NCBI GenBank assembly: GCA_003488145.1
Contig: DNMQ01000150.1
Location: 1 to 5,806 of the forward strand
Source: Pseudomonas sp.
Lineage (GTDB): Bacteria > Pseudomonadota > Gammaproteobacteria > Pseudomonadales > Pseudomonadaceae
DNA length: 5,806 nt
Reading direction: 5' to 3'
Of the stretch, positions 5,608 through 5,806 are shown one piece after another. Both the position numbers and the translations under genes were made by a program. A model generated the notes under the pieces. It saw only the letters and a list, made by a program, of their open reading frames with translations. It did no database searches and was not told the DNA's origin. The number at the start of each line of letters is the position of its first letter. Position 1 is the first letter of the stretch.

Positions 5608-5806
5608 ATGCTCGAATCGCTGGAAAAAATGCTTTCCCAAGGCATGGACAATCCGATGCTGCGTTTCGGCCTCGGCAAGGGCTACATGGATGCCGGGCAG
5701 CCGGGGCGGGCGGCGGAGCACCTGCGCCGCTGCGTCGAACTCGATCCGAAGTATTCGGCTGCGTGGAAACTGCTGGGCAAGGCGCTGCAGGCCGATGGCG
5801 ACAAGC
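5608..5806 (+). CDS. TPR-repeat protein, 5' part
   Basis: The first 66 codons of a small protein built from tetratricopeptide repeats, cut by the window end. The ATG has AAAAGG (5594-5599) 8 bases upstream. Residues 16-49 fit one TPR well: Leu22 and Gly23, Tyr26, Ala35, Leu39 and Pro47 fall on consensus positions 7, 8, 11, 20, 24 and 32. A second repeat starts at about 50 (Trp53, Leu56, Gly57 at positions 4, 7 and 8). There is no signal peptide or membrane segment, so it is probably a cytoplasmic protein-protein interaction module. By recall, a small TPR-type hypothetical gene (PA0015) lies just after trkA in P. aeruginosa, so this is probably its ortholog. The specific role is unknown to me. 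Confidence 0.8.
   Translation, partial: MLESLEKMLSQGMDNPMLRFGLGKGYMDAGQPGRAAEHLRRCVELDPKYSAAWKLLGKALQADGDK

Overview
The window looks like a chromosomal segment of a GC-rich gammaproteobacterium, most likely Pseudomonas in the broad sense. The rsmB-trkA pair followed at the far end by a small TPR-protein gene matches, as I recall it, the order around PA0017-PA0016-PA0015 in P. aeruginosa. The strong G/C preference at third codon positions in every gene fits this. Everything coding lies on the + strand.

Region 1 (1-2049) is housekeeping. It holds the 3' part of rsmB (16S rRNA m5C967 methyltransferase), then a complete GTG-started trkA (NAD-binding regulatory subunit of Trk potassium uptake). 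A strong intrinsic terminator closes this unit.

Region 2 (2050-2330) is a less GC-rich, gene-poor stretch. It carries a small dyad, an 11-codon mini-ORF of doubtful meaning and the ribosome binding site of the next gene.

Region 3 (2331-5458) is a complete four-gene ABC importer of the polar amino acid family, assigned to ectoine/hydroxyectoine uptake: ehuB (periplasmic binding protein), ehuC and ehuD (permeases) and ehuA (ATPase). The last three are joined by ATGA overlaps. ehuB is separated from ehuC by about 120 bases containing RNA hairpins. EhuB would capture the ligand in the periplasm, and the EhuC-EhuD heterodimer with two EhuA subunits would import it. No ectoine degradation or regulatory gene is visible here.

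Region 4 (5459-5806) is a short spacer with a weak candidate promoter, then the 5' end of a TPR-repeat protein gene that runs off the window.

The overall picture is an apparent accessory compatible-solute transporter sitting between two genes that are neighbours in P. aeruginosa, directly downstream of a potassium-uptake gene. I see no novel enzyme system. The interesting points are the locus, altered ligand-cage residues in EhuB, a shared motif change in both permeases, and the RNA structures around ehuB.
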